7,700 nucleotides of DNA from an uncultured Lachnospiraceae bacterium (GTDB lineage Bacteria; Bacillota; Clostridia; Lachnospirales; Lachnospiraceae): the NCBI GenBank assembly GCA_900313435.1, contig OMRF01000021.1, positions 1-7,700 of the forward strand, written 5' to 3'. The notes below the pieces were generated by a model, which was not told the origin of the DNA, made no database searches, and saw only the letters and a list, made by a program, of their open reading frames with translations. A program made the position numbers and the translations under genes. Position 1 is the first letter of the stretch; each line of letters opens with the position of its first letter. Shown here in pieces: positions 1 through 5,474 of this stretch.

Positions 1-1035
1 ATCAATTGCCTCATGCTGCCACTGATACTGAATGTAGGGGTCGTTAAAATATGTCTCGCTGATCTTGAATATATACTGAGGCATGATGGCCGTTTTTATC
101 GAACTGTCTTTCTCGGCAGCTGTCATCACATTATCTATGGTCTGGGAGAGCGAAAGTGTCGCTACGCCACAACTGAAGTCCTTTATGGAGGCATCATACA
201 TCGAAGCCACTTTTTCAGCCTCAGCACGAGTTGCTGCGAAACATACCGCCTCGTATTTTTTATAATCCTCCCCCGCTTCAAGGTAATCCAGCATGTCGGA
301 GATCACATCGATGCTCTCTGCTGTGTCGGAGCGGGTGCCAAAGGTATAAGAAAACGAAGACGCGGATAATGACGTTGAATTTACGCAGGTATTCCCATTA
401 TAGCGCGTAACATGCGTCCTCGTACTTGAGGTATAACCATAATCGGAATTCACATCCGAATATCCGGCGGAAACCGAGTACCAGCCTATGTCTTCATTCT
501 TCCAGCCGATAGAGGAAAGATTCCGGTGCTCATTCAGATCAGATGTGAAATTATGCGCTCCCGAGGCAGCGTTTGGATTGTATTCCCTATAAATGGGAGC
601 TTCTTTTTGGTCATCCGAATACCAGCCGATGCCTTCATCACTCCAGCCGACGGACGAGAGATAACTCCTCTCGGCTGCATTCGTCGTATAATGATGATCG
701 CCGGCATTGGGATTATAAAGCCTGTACACAGGCGTATCCGAGCGCTCAGGAGCTATCCAGCCCACGCCTTCATAGACCCAGCCGACGCGGCGGAGGTTGT
801 TACGTTCTGACTTGTTGCCCGTATAGAAATGCTCGCCCGTCGACCTGTTGTAAAGTCTGTATATCTCCTTTACTTCTTCATAGGTGCCGGACGCCGCCGC
901 TACCGCTTTGCTCTCTACTGTCTCTTCGGCAGGACCTTCAGCCGCGCCTTTCGCGAAGGCCGGAACTGCGGAAAGAGACAACAAAAGCGCCCCTGAAAGG
1001 GAAAGCACAAAACCTCTCATTACTCTTCCTTTCAT
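1..1035 (-). CDS. Secreted DUF5648-repeat protein, probable S8 subtilisin-like peptidase (N-terminal 345 residues; runs off left edge)
   Basis: The frame is open from the ATG at 1035 to base 1: exactly 345 codons, no stop, so the gene continues outside the window. Residues 1-28 form a signal peptide (basic start, Leu/Ser/Ala-rich core, cleavage expected after Ala-Phe-Ala 26-28), so the product is exported. Residues 58-93, 103-140 and 148-187 are three DUF5648-type repeats (YRLYN..G.H.YT ... GW..EG.GW). Residues about 188-261 are a Ser/Thr/Tyr-rich linker. Residues about 262-328 look like an I9-type subtilisin propeptide (YEAVCFAATRAEAEKVAS, then GVATLSL and YIFKISE). NDPYIQYQWQ at 331-340 matches the NDPy...QW segment that opens many S8 catalytic domains. 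The Asp/His/Ser triad lies beyond the edge, so the peptidase call is inference from propeptide and junction. The start is supported by AAAGGAGG five bases upstream; Met6 is less well placed. It lies 52 bases after the lipoprotein gene, probably cotranscribed. Confidence 0.8.
   Translation of the reverse strand, partial: MKGRVMRGFVLSLSGALLLSLSAVPAFAKGAAEGPAEETVESKAVAAASGTYEEVKEIYRLYNRSTGEHFYTGNKSERNNLRRVGWVYEGVGWIAPERSDTPVYRLYNPNAGDHHYTTNAAERSYLSSVGWSDEGIGWYSDDQKEAPIYREYNPNAASGAHNFTSDLNEHRNLSSIGWKNEDIGWYSVSAGYSDVNSDYGYTSSTRTHVTRYNGNTCVNSTSLSASSFSYTFGTRSDTAESIDVISDMLDYLEAGEDYKKYEAVCFAATRAEAEKVASMYDASIKDFSCGVATLSLSQTIDNVMTAAEKDSSIKTAIMPQYIFKISETYFNDPYIQYQWQHEAID
475..864 (-). repeat. Three tandem DUF5648 repeats encoded in the secreted protein
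   Basis: Protein-level repeats encoded at 864-757, 729-616 and 594-475. Each begins with I/V-Y-R-x-Y-N, has a G.H.YT-like strand (GEHFYT, GDHHYT, GAHNFT), then a helix with Glu and Leu, and ends G-W-x-x-E-x-x-G-W. The copies are diverged at the DNA level, so this is an old modular repeat and not a recent duplication. Three units are the usual complement of one DUF5648 domain. Such domains recur on secreted enzymes of Firmicutes, where a cell-wall or carbohydrate-binding role is suspected but, to my knowledge, not established. Confidence 0.8.
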
Positions 1036-1040
1036 AGGCG

Positions 1041-1048
1041 CCTCCTTT
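1041..1048 (-). promoter_or_regulatory. Ribosome binding site of the secreted protease-like gene
   Basis: The minus strand reads AAAGGAGG, five bases ahead of the ATG at 1035. It is a near-perfect anti-16S match, fixes Met1 as the start over Met6, and predicts strong translation. The inverted repeat at 1050-1077 ends only one base upstream. Confidence 0.85.
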
Positions 1049-1049
1049 A

Positions 1050-1077
1050 CTGAAAAAACGCTTTGTCAGTTTTTCAG
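1050..1077 (-). repeat. AT-rich inverted repeat between lipoprotein and protease genes
   Basis: CTGAAAAA at 1050-1057 is the exact reverse complement of TTTTTCAG at 1070-1077, with a 12-base loop. The stem is 8 bp, mostly A-T. It begins 10 bases after the lipoprotein stop codon and ends next to the ribosome binding site of the next gene. It lacks a GC-rich stem and a following T-run, so it is a poor rho-independent terminator. It could be an mRNA-stabilising or processing hairpin, a weak attenuator, or chance. Confidence 0.4.
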
Positions 1078-1087
1078 ATTCAATTCA

Positions 1088-1531
1088 TTATTTTGTAAAT
1101 GTCGAAATATATCCGGTATTAGCATCAGTTATCTTGAGGGCTCCACCATCATATGTGAATACTACCTCTGTACCATTGAGGGTCACGTTTGCAGTGTTTC
1201 CGTTATCGGTATAGGTGAAGGGTGTCTCTGTTCCCATGAATACAAGCTTTCCTGTACCGTCATCTGCAAAGACATACTGAGCCTGAAGCATATCAGCAGT
1301 TACTTCCTGACCAGTCTGCTGGCTTGAATAAGCAGCATACTCAGAAACGCTCATCTCCTGACCATTAATGTTGATCGAGGAAAAATTCCAAGTCCCAACG
1401 AAATTGCTGTCAGACTGTGTCTGTGCGGTTCCTGATGAACCAGAGTTTCCGCCGCAGCCTACAAAAGCTACTGCTGAAAGTGAAAGCGCAAATGCCGCTG
1501 CAACTGCCGTTACCTTTTTAAAATTGAACAT
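1088..1531 (-). CDS. Small predicted lipoprotein, possibly lipocalin-like
   Basis: 147 residues. Residues 1-25 are a lipoprotein signal peptide: MFNFKKVT, an Ala/Leu-rich core, then a lipobox-like Phe-Val-Gly-Cys with Cys26 as the predicted lipidated residue after SPase II cleavage. A Gly/Ser-rich tether (27-42) follows, which places the protein on the outer face of the membrane. Residues 43-147 start with FVGTWNFSS, the Gly-x-Trp seen at the first strand of lipocalin-like lipoproteins. Alternating short strands follow (KLVFMGTETPFTYTDNG, NVTLNGTEVVFTYDGG, ALKITD), consistent with a small beta barrel. There are no catalytic motifs and I do not recognise a specific family. The frame extends upstream to an ATG at 1579, but that lies at the expected transcription start. 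GAAGGAG six bases ahead of 1531, plus a proper signal peptide, decide this start. It is first in its transcription unit, followed after 52 bases by the secreted protease-like gene. Confidence 0.88.
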   Translation of the reverse strand: MFNFKKVTAVAAAFALSLSAVAFVGCGGNSGSSGTAQTQSDSNFVGTWNFSSININGQEMSVSEYAAYSSQQTGQEVTADMLQAQYVFADDGTGKLVFMGTETPFTYTDNGNTANVTLNGTEVVFTYDGGALKITDANTGYISTFTK

Positions 1532-1537
1532 TTTTTT

Positions 1538-1544
1538 CTCCTTC
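1538..1544 (-). promoter_or_regulatory. Ribosome binding site of the lipoprotein gene
   Basis: The minus strand reads GAAGGAG, followed by six A residues and the ATG at 1531. It settles the start at the signal-peptide methionine rather than the in-frame ATG 48 bases upstream. Confidence 0.85.
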
Positions 1545-1588
1545 TTTCTTATTAAAACACCATCTTGCCAATTTTGCAAGCAATGGCG

Positions 1589-1617
1589 ATTATAAATCCT
1601 CGCCCGTTTTATGTCAA
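1589..1617 (-). promoter_or_regulatory. Consensus sigma-70/sigma-A promoter for the lipoprotein-protease unit
   Basis: Read on the minus strand, TTGACA (1617-1612), a spacer of exactly 17 bases (1611-1595) and TATAAT (1594-1589) match the housekeeping consensus at all twelve positions. Transcription should begin near 1582, leaving a leader of about 50 bases before the lipoprotein ATG. The -35 box lies 47 bases beyond the glycosyltransferase stop codon, so this unit can be expressed independently of the upstream cluster. A short inverted repeat, CTTGC/GCAAG (1564-1568 and 1576-1580), lies at the start of the transcript; its role is unknown. Confidence 0.9.
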
Positions 1618-1663
1618 GGCCATATGAAAGGAAGGCTGCAGTCCGCCCTCAAAAAAGCTGAAA

Positions 1664-3145
1664 CTACGAGATCCCCGGCACATCCATATGATCGAAGCCA
1701 TTCTCGCTGAAGCCCCAGGCCATCTTTGCCGCGCCGCACAGTGTTGTGGAAAGGAGTGCCGACGATCTGGAAAGAATATAGATGATACTTAAGTACCTCA
1801 GATTTTCCGCATATCCGTCCCGTTCTTTTTTCTCTTTATAGATATCAGCCAGGAATCGCTTTGAGGTGTCGTTTGGATCATAGGTGATCCTCTCCTGCTC
1901 CACATAAAAGATCTTATCCTTGAGATCGGAATTCATAAAGATCTCAAACACCTGATCATCCTCCGTCGCGAGAAAGACCGCATCATACCCGCCCTTTTCA
2001 AAGAGCGCTTTCGTTTTTTCAAGGATCTCGGCTCCGGAAAGCGGCCGCATCAGGTAGTTTGCAAGGTTACCTGTCAGCTGCATATTGTAGTCCGATCCTC
2101 TTCCAACCACACCGATGTATTTTTTCACGCCATCCGGAACGACTTTTTCATATTGCTTTTTGCAAAAGGCGATCACATCCTCCTTTACATGGAGATATTT
2201 TTTGATAAGCTGCGGATAATCCGCCAGAATATCCTGCTCAAAGAGATAAGGATTCTTGGTCTTCATCCCGTCATAAGCCGTCAGAACATTTTTGCTGTTA
2301 TAGAGATCCTCAACGGAATACTCTGATACCGGCTCGAAATACATATCCCATACATTTGATCCGTTTCCGTTACAGAACTGGTTTACCTCTCCATAGATCC
2401 CGAGGTCTACCACCGGATAAAGCTCCTGCCCTGTATTTTTGATCACCTCAAGCTTGTTCAGGACATACCTTAGAACTCCCGCCAGCCCTTCATGCCCCAA
2501 ATGGGATTTGATGGCAACAAGTTTTTTGTCAGGATTATCCTCGCCGTAGCTCGTAGTCTCGGAAAGCCAGAAGAGACCATTCATCATCTGGATGGAATTA
2601 TATGTCTTTTCCTTTATGGATTCCCGGTTGATAAGGAAGTCCATCTCGCTTACTACGGTCATCACCCTTCCCGGGTGTTCTTTCCTTACCTTTTCTTCTT
2701 CTTTCTCCGGCATGATCCTGACCGGGCTTTCCTCGTCAAAGAAATACCGGGCCTTTTCATCCGTAAATATCAGTTCCTTTTCAGGGAATTTCTCTTTGAT
2801 TATCTTTGCAACCGCATAGGTATATTCCTCGATCTCACGGAAGATGAAAACATCCGCCCTTTCGATCATGGTAAGATCCAAGCCTTCCGCATCATAGGTG
2901 TAGGTCCGAAAATCGCTGCTCGGCGACATTTTTGCCTTCGTCGCGATCTCTCCTCCACTCAGATTCTGTTCAAAGCAAAGCTGGTATTTTGCCTTCCCGT
3001 CCCCGTCCGTGACGGTTATAGGATCCTCCTCCATCTCCGGGTGAGCGTAATAAAAATCCCTCGCTTCAAGAAATACCTCCCCGCTTTCTTTCAGCTTTTT
3101 TTTCGTTGACGCCGCGCCCTCTGAAAGCTCAAGTACCTTTATCAT
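1664..3145 (-). CDS. GT23/O-fucosyltransferase-like glycosyltransferase, putative
   Basis: 493 residues, no signal peptide or membrane segment, so a cytoplasmic enzyme. The C-terminal half resembles bacterial relatives of the NodZ/FUT8 (GT23) and O-fucosyltransferase group. Visible parts are HLGHEGLAGVLRYVLN (215-230), YPVVDLG (243-249), the Asn-x-Trp segment NGSNVWDMYFEP (261-272), YIGVVGRGSDY (343-353), whose Arg349 aligns with the catalytic or donor-binding Arg of HVRR/HxRGTD motifs, FLATEDD (391-397) reminiscent of nucleotide-binding strand ends, and a late Ser-rich segment SRSSALLSTTLCGAAK (459-474). Residues 1-200 are an extra N-terminal region with Rossmann-like strands (ADVFIFRE, KELIFTD) that I cannot assign. 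The substrate is unknown; fucose is not implied. GAGGAGGG eight bases upstream supports the start. It follows the kinase gene by 14 bases and is last in the cluster, which fits a role in glycan assembly. Fold-level call good, reaction moderate. Confidence 0.65.
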   Translation of the reverse strand: MIKVLELSEGAASTKKKLKESGEVFLEARDFYYAHPEMEEDPITVTDGDGKAKYQLCFEQNLSGGEIATKAKMSPSSDFRTYTYDAEGLDLTMIERADVFIFREIEEYTYAVAKIIKEKFPEKELIFTDEKARYFFDEESPVRIMPEKEEEKVRKEHPGRVMTVVSEMDFLINRESIKEKTYNSIQMMNGLFWLSETTSYGEDNPDKKLVAIKSHLGHEGLAGVLRYVLNKLEVIKNTGQELYPVVDLGIYGEVNQFCNGNGSNVWDMYFEPVSEYSVEDLYNSKNVLTAYDGMKTKNPYLFEQDILADYPQLIKKYLHVKEDVIAFCKKQYEKVVPDGVKKYIGVVGRGSDYNMQLTGNLANYLMRPLSGAEILEKTKALFEKGGYDAVFLATEDDQVFEIFMNSDLKDKIFYVEQERITYDPNDTSKRFLADIYKEKKERDGYAENLRYLSIIYILSRSSALLSTTLCGAAKMAWGFSENGFDHMDVPGIS

Positions 3146-3153
3146 TCTTTATG

Positions 3154-3161
3154 CCCTCCTC
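3154..3161 (-). promoter_or_regulatory. Ribosome binding site of the glycosyltransferase gene, overlapping the kinase stop codon
   Basis: The minus strand reads GAGGAGGG, eight bases before the ATG at 3145. Its first two bases lie inside the TGA stop (3162-3160) of the upstream kinase gene, so ribosomes finishing the kinase reach this site directly. That points to coordinated synthesis of the two proteins. Confidence 0.8.
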
Positions 3162-4386
3162 ATCCATCTTTCTCCATAAGACTGTCTTCGATCATTTTGT
3201 CGATCTCCGTGATCCTCGACATCACTTCATCGTAATGATCGATAAAACGCTCTCTCGCCAAGCTAAGCCATGCCTCGTGCTTTTCTTTAGGATGATTCGG
3301 ATGAAGCACGGGAAATATGAGAAGCTTAAAGCCCAGCATCCAGTTGATCGTTTCATTGAAGAACTGCTTTTTCTCCGCCGTGATCCCCGGGAAATAGCTT
3401 TCCACAAGAATATCCCAAAGCTTCTTAAGTTCCTCCACGGAAAGCCCGAAGTACTTCTTCGTAATCTCCGGATGCTCTTTGCCTATGGTTTCACCGGACA
3501 ATATCAGATCATAATATGATGCGATAAAGTCAAACACGGGATTTCCGTAGCCGATCTCAGCCATATCAAGGAGTATCAGTTCTCCGAAAACCGCTCCGAT
3601 ATTATTCGGATGAAAATCGCCATGCACGATGCTGTCACGTTCAGGGACCGCATCAAGAAAGGCTCTCATCTTCTCTATATCCTCTTTTGAAAGATAATCC
3701 GCATGATCGATAATCTCCAAAAGATCATCTTTCACCTTATGAAACTCATGTTTTGTATCATGGATACTGTGCATCTCCTGAAAAAGCTCTGCAAACTGCT
3801 TTGCGTAGGAATCAAAATTCTCATAATCCTCATATACGAGGCTCGCAAGACCTGCCGTCTCCATACGCTCGAACATGATCCCGAGGCGCGTCCCATCCGT
3901 CACCATTGAATAACAGAGCGCGGACGGCACTCCGAGCATCACCGCGATCTTTGCGTTTTTCCATTCCTCGTGGATCTCGTCTTCCGTAGTCTTCTCCGAG
4001 AACATTTTGACAATGATGTCCTTCTCGATGGCGTAGACCTGTCCGTTTGATCCTCTGGCAAAGGGTTCTCCTTCGATCGGATCGATCTTCAGGATCTGTC
4101 TTTCCACGCTCATCATATTGGTGAGGCCTGTCATATCCAGGAGCCTGTAAACCTCCGGATCTGCATTGATCAGCCTGAAAGCCTTCCGTCTCTTTGCCAT
4201 GGTGAGAATGAGCCGAAGTCCTGAGCTTGAAAGAAGCTTCGTCTTTTCAAGATCCCCGATAACACTAGCTTCCTCCGGAATTTCTTCCAGTTCCTCAAGA
4301 TACTGTTTCATGTATACCTTTGAATTTACGGAATCCAGCTTCTCCGGGAATATGATCTTATAAACCGTTTGATTCATCTCGGCCAT
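3160..4386 (-). CDS. STAS domain fused to an APH/choline-kinase-fold phosphotransferase
   Basis: 408 residues, cytoplasmic. Residues about 5-97 are a STAS domain of the anti-anti-sigma type, with the signature LLSSSGLRLILTM (51-63) and the typical C-terminal FRLINADPEVYRLLDMTGL. The Asp usual in (D)SSG is Ser53 here, as in many RsbV-like proteins with SSAGLR; Ser54 or Ser55 could be a phosphoacceptor. Residues about 105-390 are a phosphotransferase of the aminoglycoside/choline kinase superfamily. RGSNGQVY (111-118) is the glycine loop, Lys127 in IIVKMF the ATP lysine, HGDFHPNN (255-262) the Brenner motif with Asp257 and Asn262, and LLDMAEIGYGNP (272-283) supplies metal-binding Asp274. All catalytic residues are present, so kinase activity is expected on a small molecule, sugar or lipid head group; resistance is unlikely in this setting. 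AAGGAGG seven bases upstream fixes Met1. The gene lies 35 bases after the acyltransferase and 14 before the glycosyltransferase. Confidence 0.85.
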   Translation of the reverse strand: MAEMNQTVYKIIFPEKLDSVNSKVYMKQYLEELEEIPEEASVIGDLEKTKLLSSSGLRLILTMAKRRKAFRLINADPEVYRLLDMTGLTNMMSVERQILKIDPIEGEPFARGSNGQVYAIEKDIIVKMFSEKTTEDEIHEEWKNAKIAVMLGVPSALCYSMVTDGTRLGIMFERMETAGLASLVYEDYENFDSYAKQFAELFQEMHSIHDTKHEFHKVKDDLLEIIDHADYLSKEDIEKMRAFLDAVPERDSIVHGDFHPNNIGAVFGELILLDMAEIGYGNPVFDFIASYYDLILSGETIGKEHPEITKKYFGLSVEELKKLWDILVESYFPGITAEKKQFFNETINWMLGFKLLIFPVLHPNHPKEKHEAWLSLARERFIDHYDEVMSRITEIDKMIEDSLMEKDG

Positions 4387-4393
4387 CTTTTTA

Positions 4394-4400
4394 CCTCCTT
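4394..4400 (-). promoter_or_regulatory. Ribosome binding site of the STAS-kinase gene
   Basis: The minus strand reads AAGGAGG, seven bases ahead of the ATG at 4386. It supports Met1 over the in-frame Met4. It lies in the 35-base gap after the acyltransferase gene, where no terminator is visible. Confidence 0.8.
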
Positions 4401-4421
4401 CTCAGTCACTTTCTGTTTCTC

Positions 4422-5474
4422 TCAGTGCGCGATCTTCAAGGCCTTCCGAAGCCTGGTCTCAAGATGATAAAACAAAAGACCGATCACAAACGTGATGATG
4501 ATCGCCAGCACGACCTGCAGCAAAATGGCGACCGGAGCCGGCAGTGCACGCGTTATCATGATCAAGATCTCATTCCCATAGAAGAAATAGAAAAGCATCT
4601 GCACCAGGAAAATATGATACGAGGCTTTTCCGAACACAAAGATCTTGTGATATCCGATCCCCGAAAAGCGCTTCATCATAAAATACACAAAACCATAGGC
4701 AAAGAACGCTACAAACATTGATGCCGTACTCCATGTATCAAAGATCGGAAACTCGTAGATGTATGCGTTTACGATCACATAGAAAAGGCCGAGGAACAGA
4801 AAAAGTCCTGCCTGAACATCCTCCTTCTTTCCCCTCTCTTCCTGCGTGCCAAGATAAATACCACAGCCCAGCATGAACGTAAACCTGAAGATCAGAAGCC
4901 GGTACGCATCGGAACTCATCCCAAGGAAGTGCGAAAGCAGATCATAGGCAAGGTTCAAGCCAAAGCAAAGAAGGAGCCCTGCATTCCTGTTCTTTTTAAA
5001 CAGCATATAGAGAAGCGGCAAAAAGACAATAAGCTCCACCATGATCGGAATGTAGTAGCTGCCGAAGCCCAAAGTCCCGGTGAAAAACCAGTAAAGAAAA
5101 TCCGGCACGGAATCAAGAAAATGGACATCGAAGGGAAGCGGCAATCCTTTCATATGAAGCGGCAGACAGCCGATGATCTCGATCACGACGATAAAGATAT
5201 AGGCAAGCATAAGGCTCATAAAGGAAATGAACATATATCTCGGCTGATAAGCTCCCCTGACGCCGATCTTATTCATCTTCTTCGTTCTCAGATATGCCGA
5301 GATCAGAATGAAGATAGGAACTGCGATCGCCTCTAAAAGCGGACTGATCAGCGTCGCTGCCTCCTTATGGGGAACAAGCGCGTGGGCCGCGACAACTGCC
5401 GCGATACTTATCATTTTCAAAAGATCAAAAAGGTTGTTTCGTTGTTTTTCCTCTACCGCCATATTTTTTCTCAT
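4422..5474 (-). CDS. Acyltransferase-3 (OafA/YrhL-like) integral membrane acyltransferase
   Basis: 350 residues with about ten hydrophobic spans (about 18-35, 44-62, 81-102, 126-159, 165-180, 191-209, 222-240, 248-267, 279-299, 311-336), the usual size of a stand-alone acyltransferase-3 protein. The first span carries LFDLLKMISIAAVVAAHA. Lys20 and His31 have the spacing of the family's Arg-x10-His motif, with Lys in place of Arg, and His31 is the expected essential residue. ILISAYL (56-62) corresponds to the family's ISGF/L segment, and GKASYHIFLVQ (282-292) to the C-terminal S-Y-x-I-Y/F-L motif. Family members O-acylate sugars or other surface molecules at the membrane using cytoplasmic acyl donors; the acceptor here is unknown. 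The start overlaps the NRPS-like stop by ATGA. No Shine-Dalgarno sequence lies at normal distance, so translation probably depends on coupling. Met5 is the alternative start. Confidence 0.88.
   Translation of the reverse strand: MRKNMAVEEKQRNNLFDLLKMISIAAVVAAHALVPHKEAATLISPLLEAIAVPIFILISAYLRTKKMNKIGVRGAYQPRYMFISFMSLMLAYIFIVVIEIIGCLPLHMKGLPLPFDVHFLDSVPDFLYWFFTGTLGFGSYYIPIMVELIVFLPLLYMLFKKNRNAGLLLCFGLNLAYDLLSHFLGMSSDAYRLLIFRFTFMLGCGIYLGTQEERGKKEDVQAGLFLFLGLFYVIVNAYIYEFPIFDTWSTASMFVAFFAYGFVYFMMKRFSGIGYHKIFVFGKASYHIFLVQMLFYFFYGNEILIMITRALPAPVAILLQVVLAIIITFVIGLLFYHLETRLRKALKIAH
5471..5474 (-). other. ATGA start-stop overlap
   Basis: The four bases ATGA on the minus strand contain the acyltransferase start and the NRPS-like gene's TGA stop. 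With no ribosome binding site at proper distance, this suggests termination-reinitiation and coupled amounts of the two proteins. Confidence 0.85.

Noticed and set aside
526..1327. Plus-strand open frames opposite the secreted protein and lipoprotein (526-810, 573-1037, 884-1327)
   Set aside because: They oppose genes with signal peptides, repeats and good ribosome binding sites. Their apparent repeats (ADAFITPADG-like) are only the antisense image of the DUF5648 repeats.
1532..1579. N-terminal extension of the lipoprotein to an ATG at 1579 (163 residues)
   Set aside because: That ATG lies at the predicted transcription start, has no ribosome binding site, and would put 16 polar residues before the signal peptide.
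1618..1663. Rho-independent terminator after the glycosyltransferase gene
   Set aside because: The region between GGGCGG and GCCTTCCTTT can form only a short mismatched stem and has no proper T-run; not strong enough to annotate.
2492..3109. Plus-strand open frame of 205 codons
   Set aside because: It lies opposite the glycosyltransferase gene, has a Phe/Arg-rich composition typical of an antisense shadow, no ribosome binding site and no recognisable motif.
3160..4386. Aminoglycoside resistance gene
   Set aside because: The kinase fold fits, but the fused STAS domain and the biosynthetic neighbours argue for an endogenous substrate. No specific resistance family is recognisable.
3106..5336. 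Plus-strand open frames at 3106-3519, 4425-4721 and 4929-5336
   Set aside because: These are antisense to the kinase and acyltransferase genes. The Lys/His-rich products are what antisense of a hydrophobic membrane protein gives.
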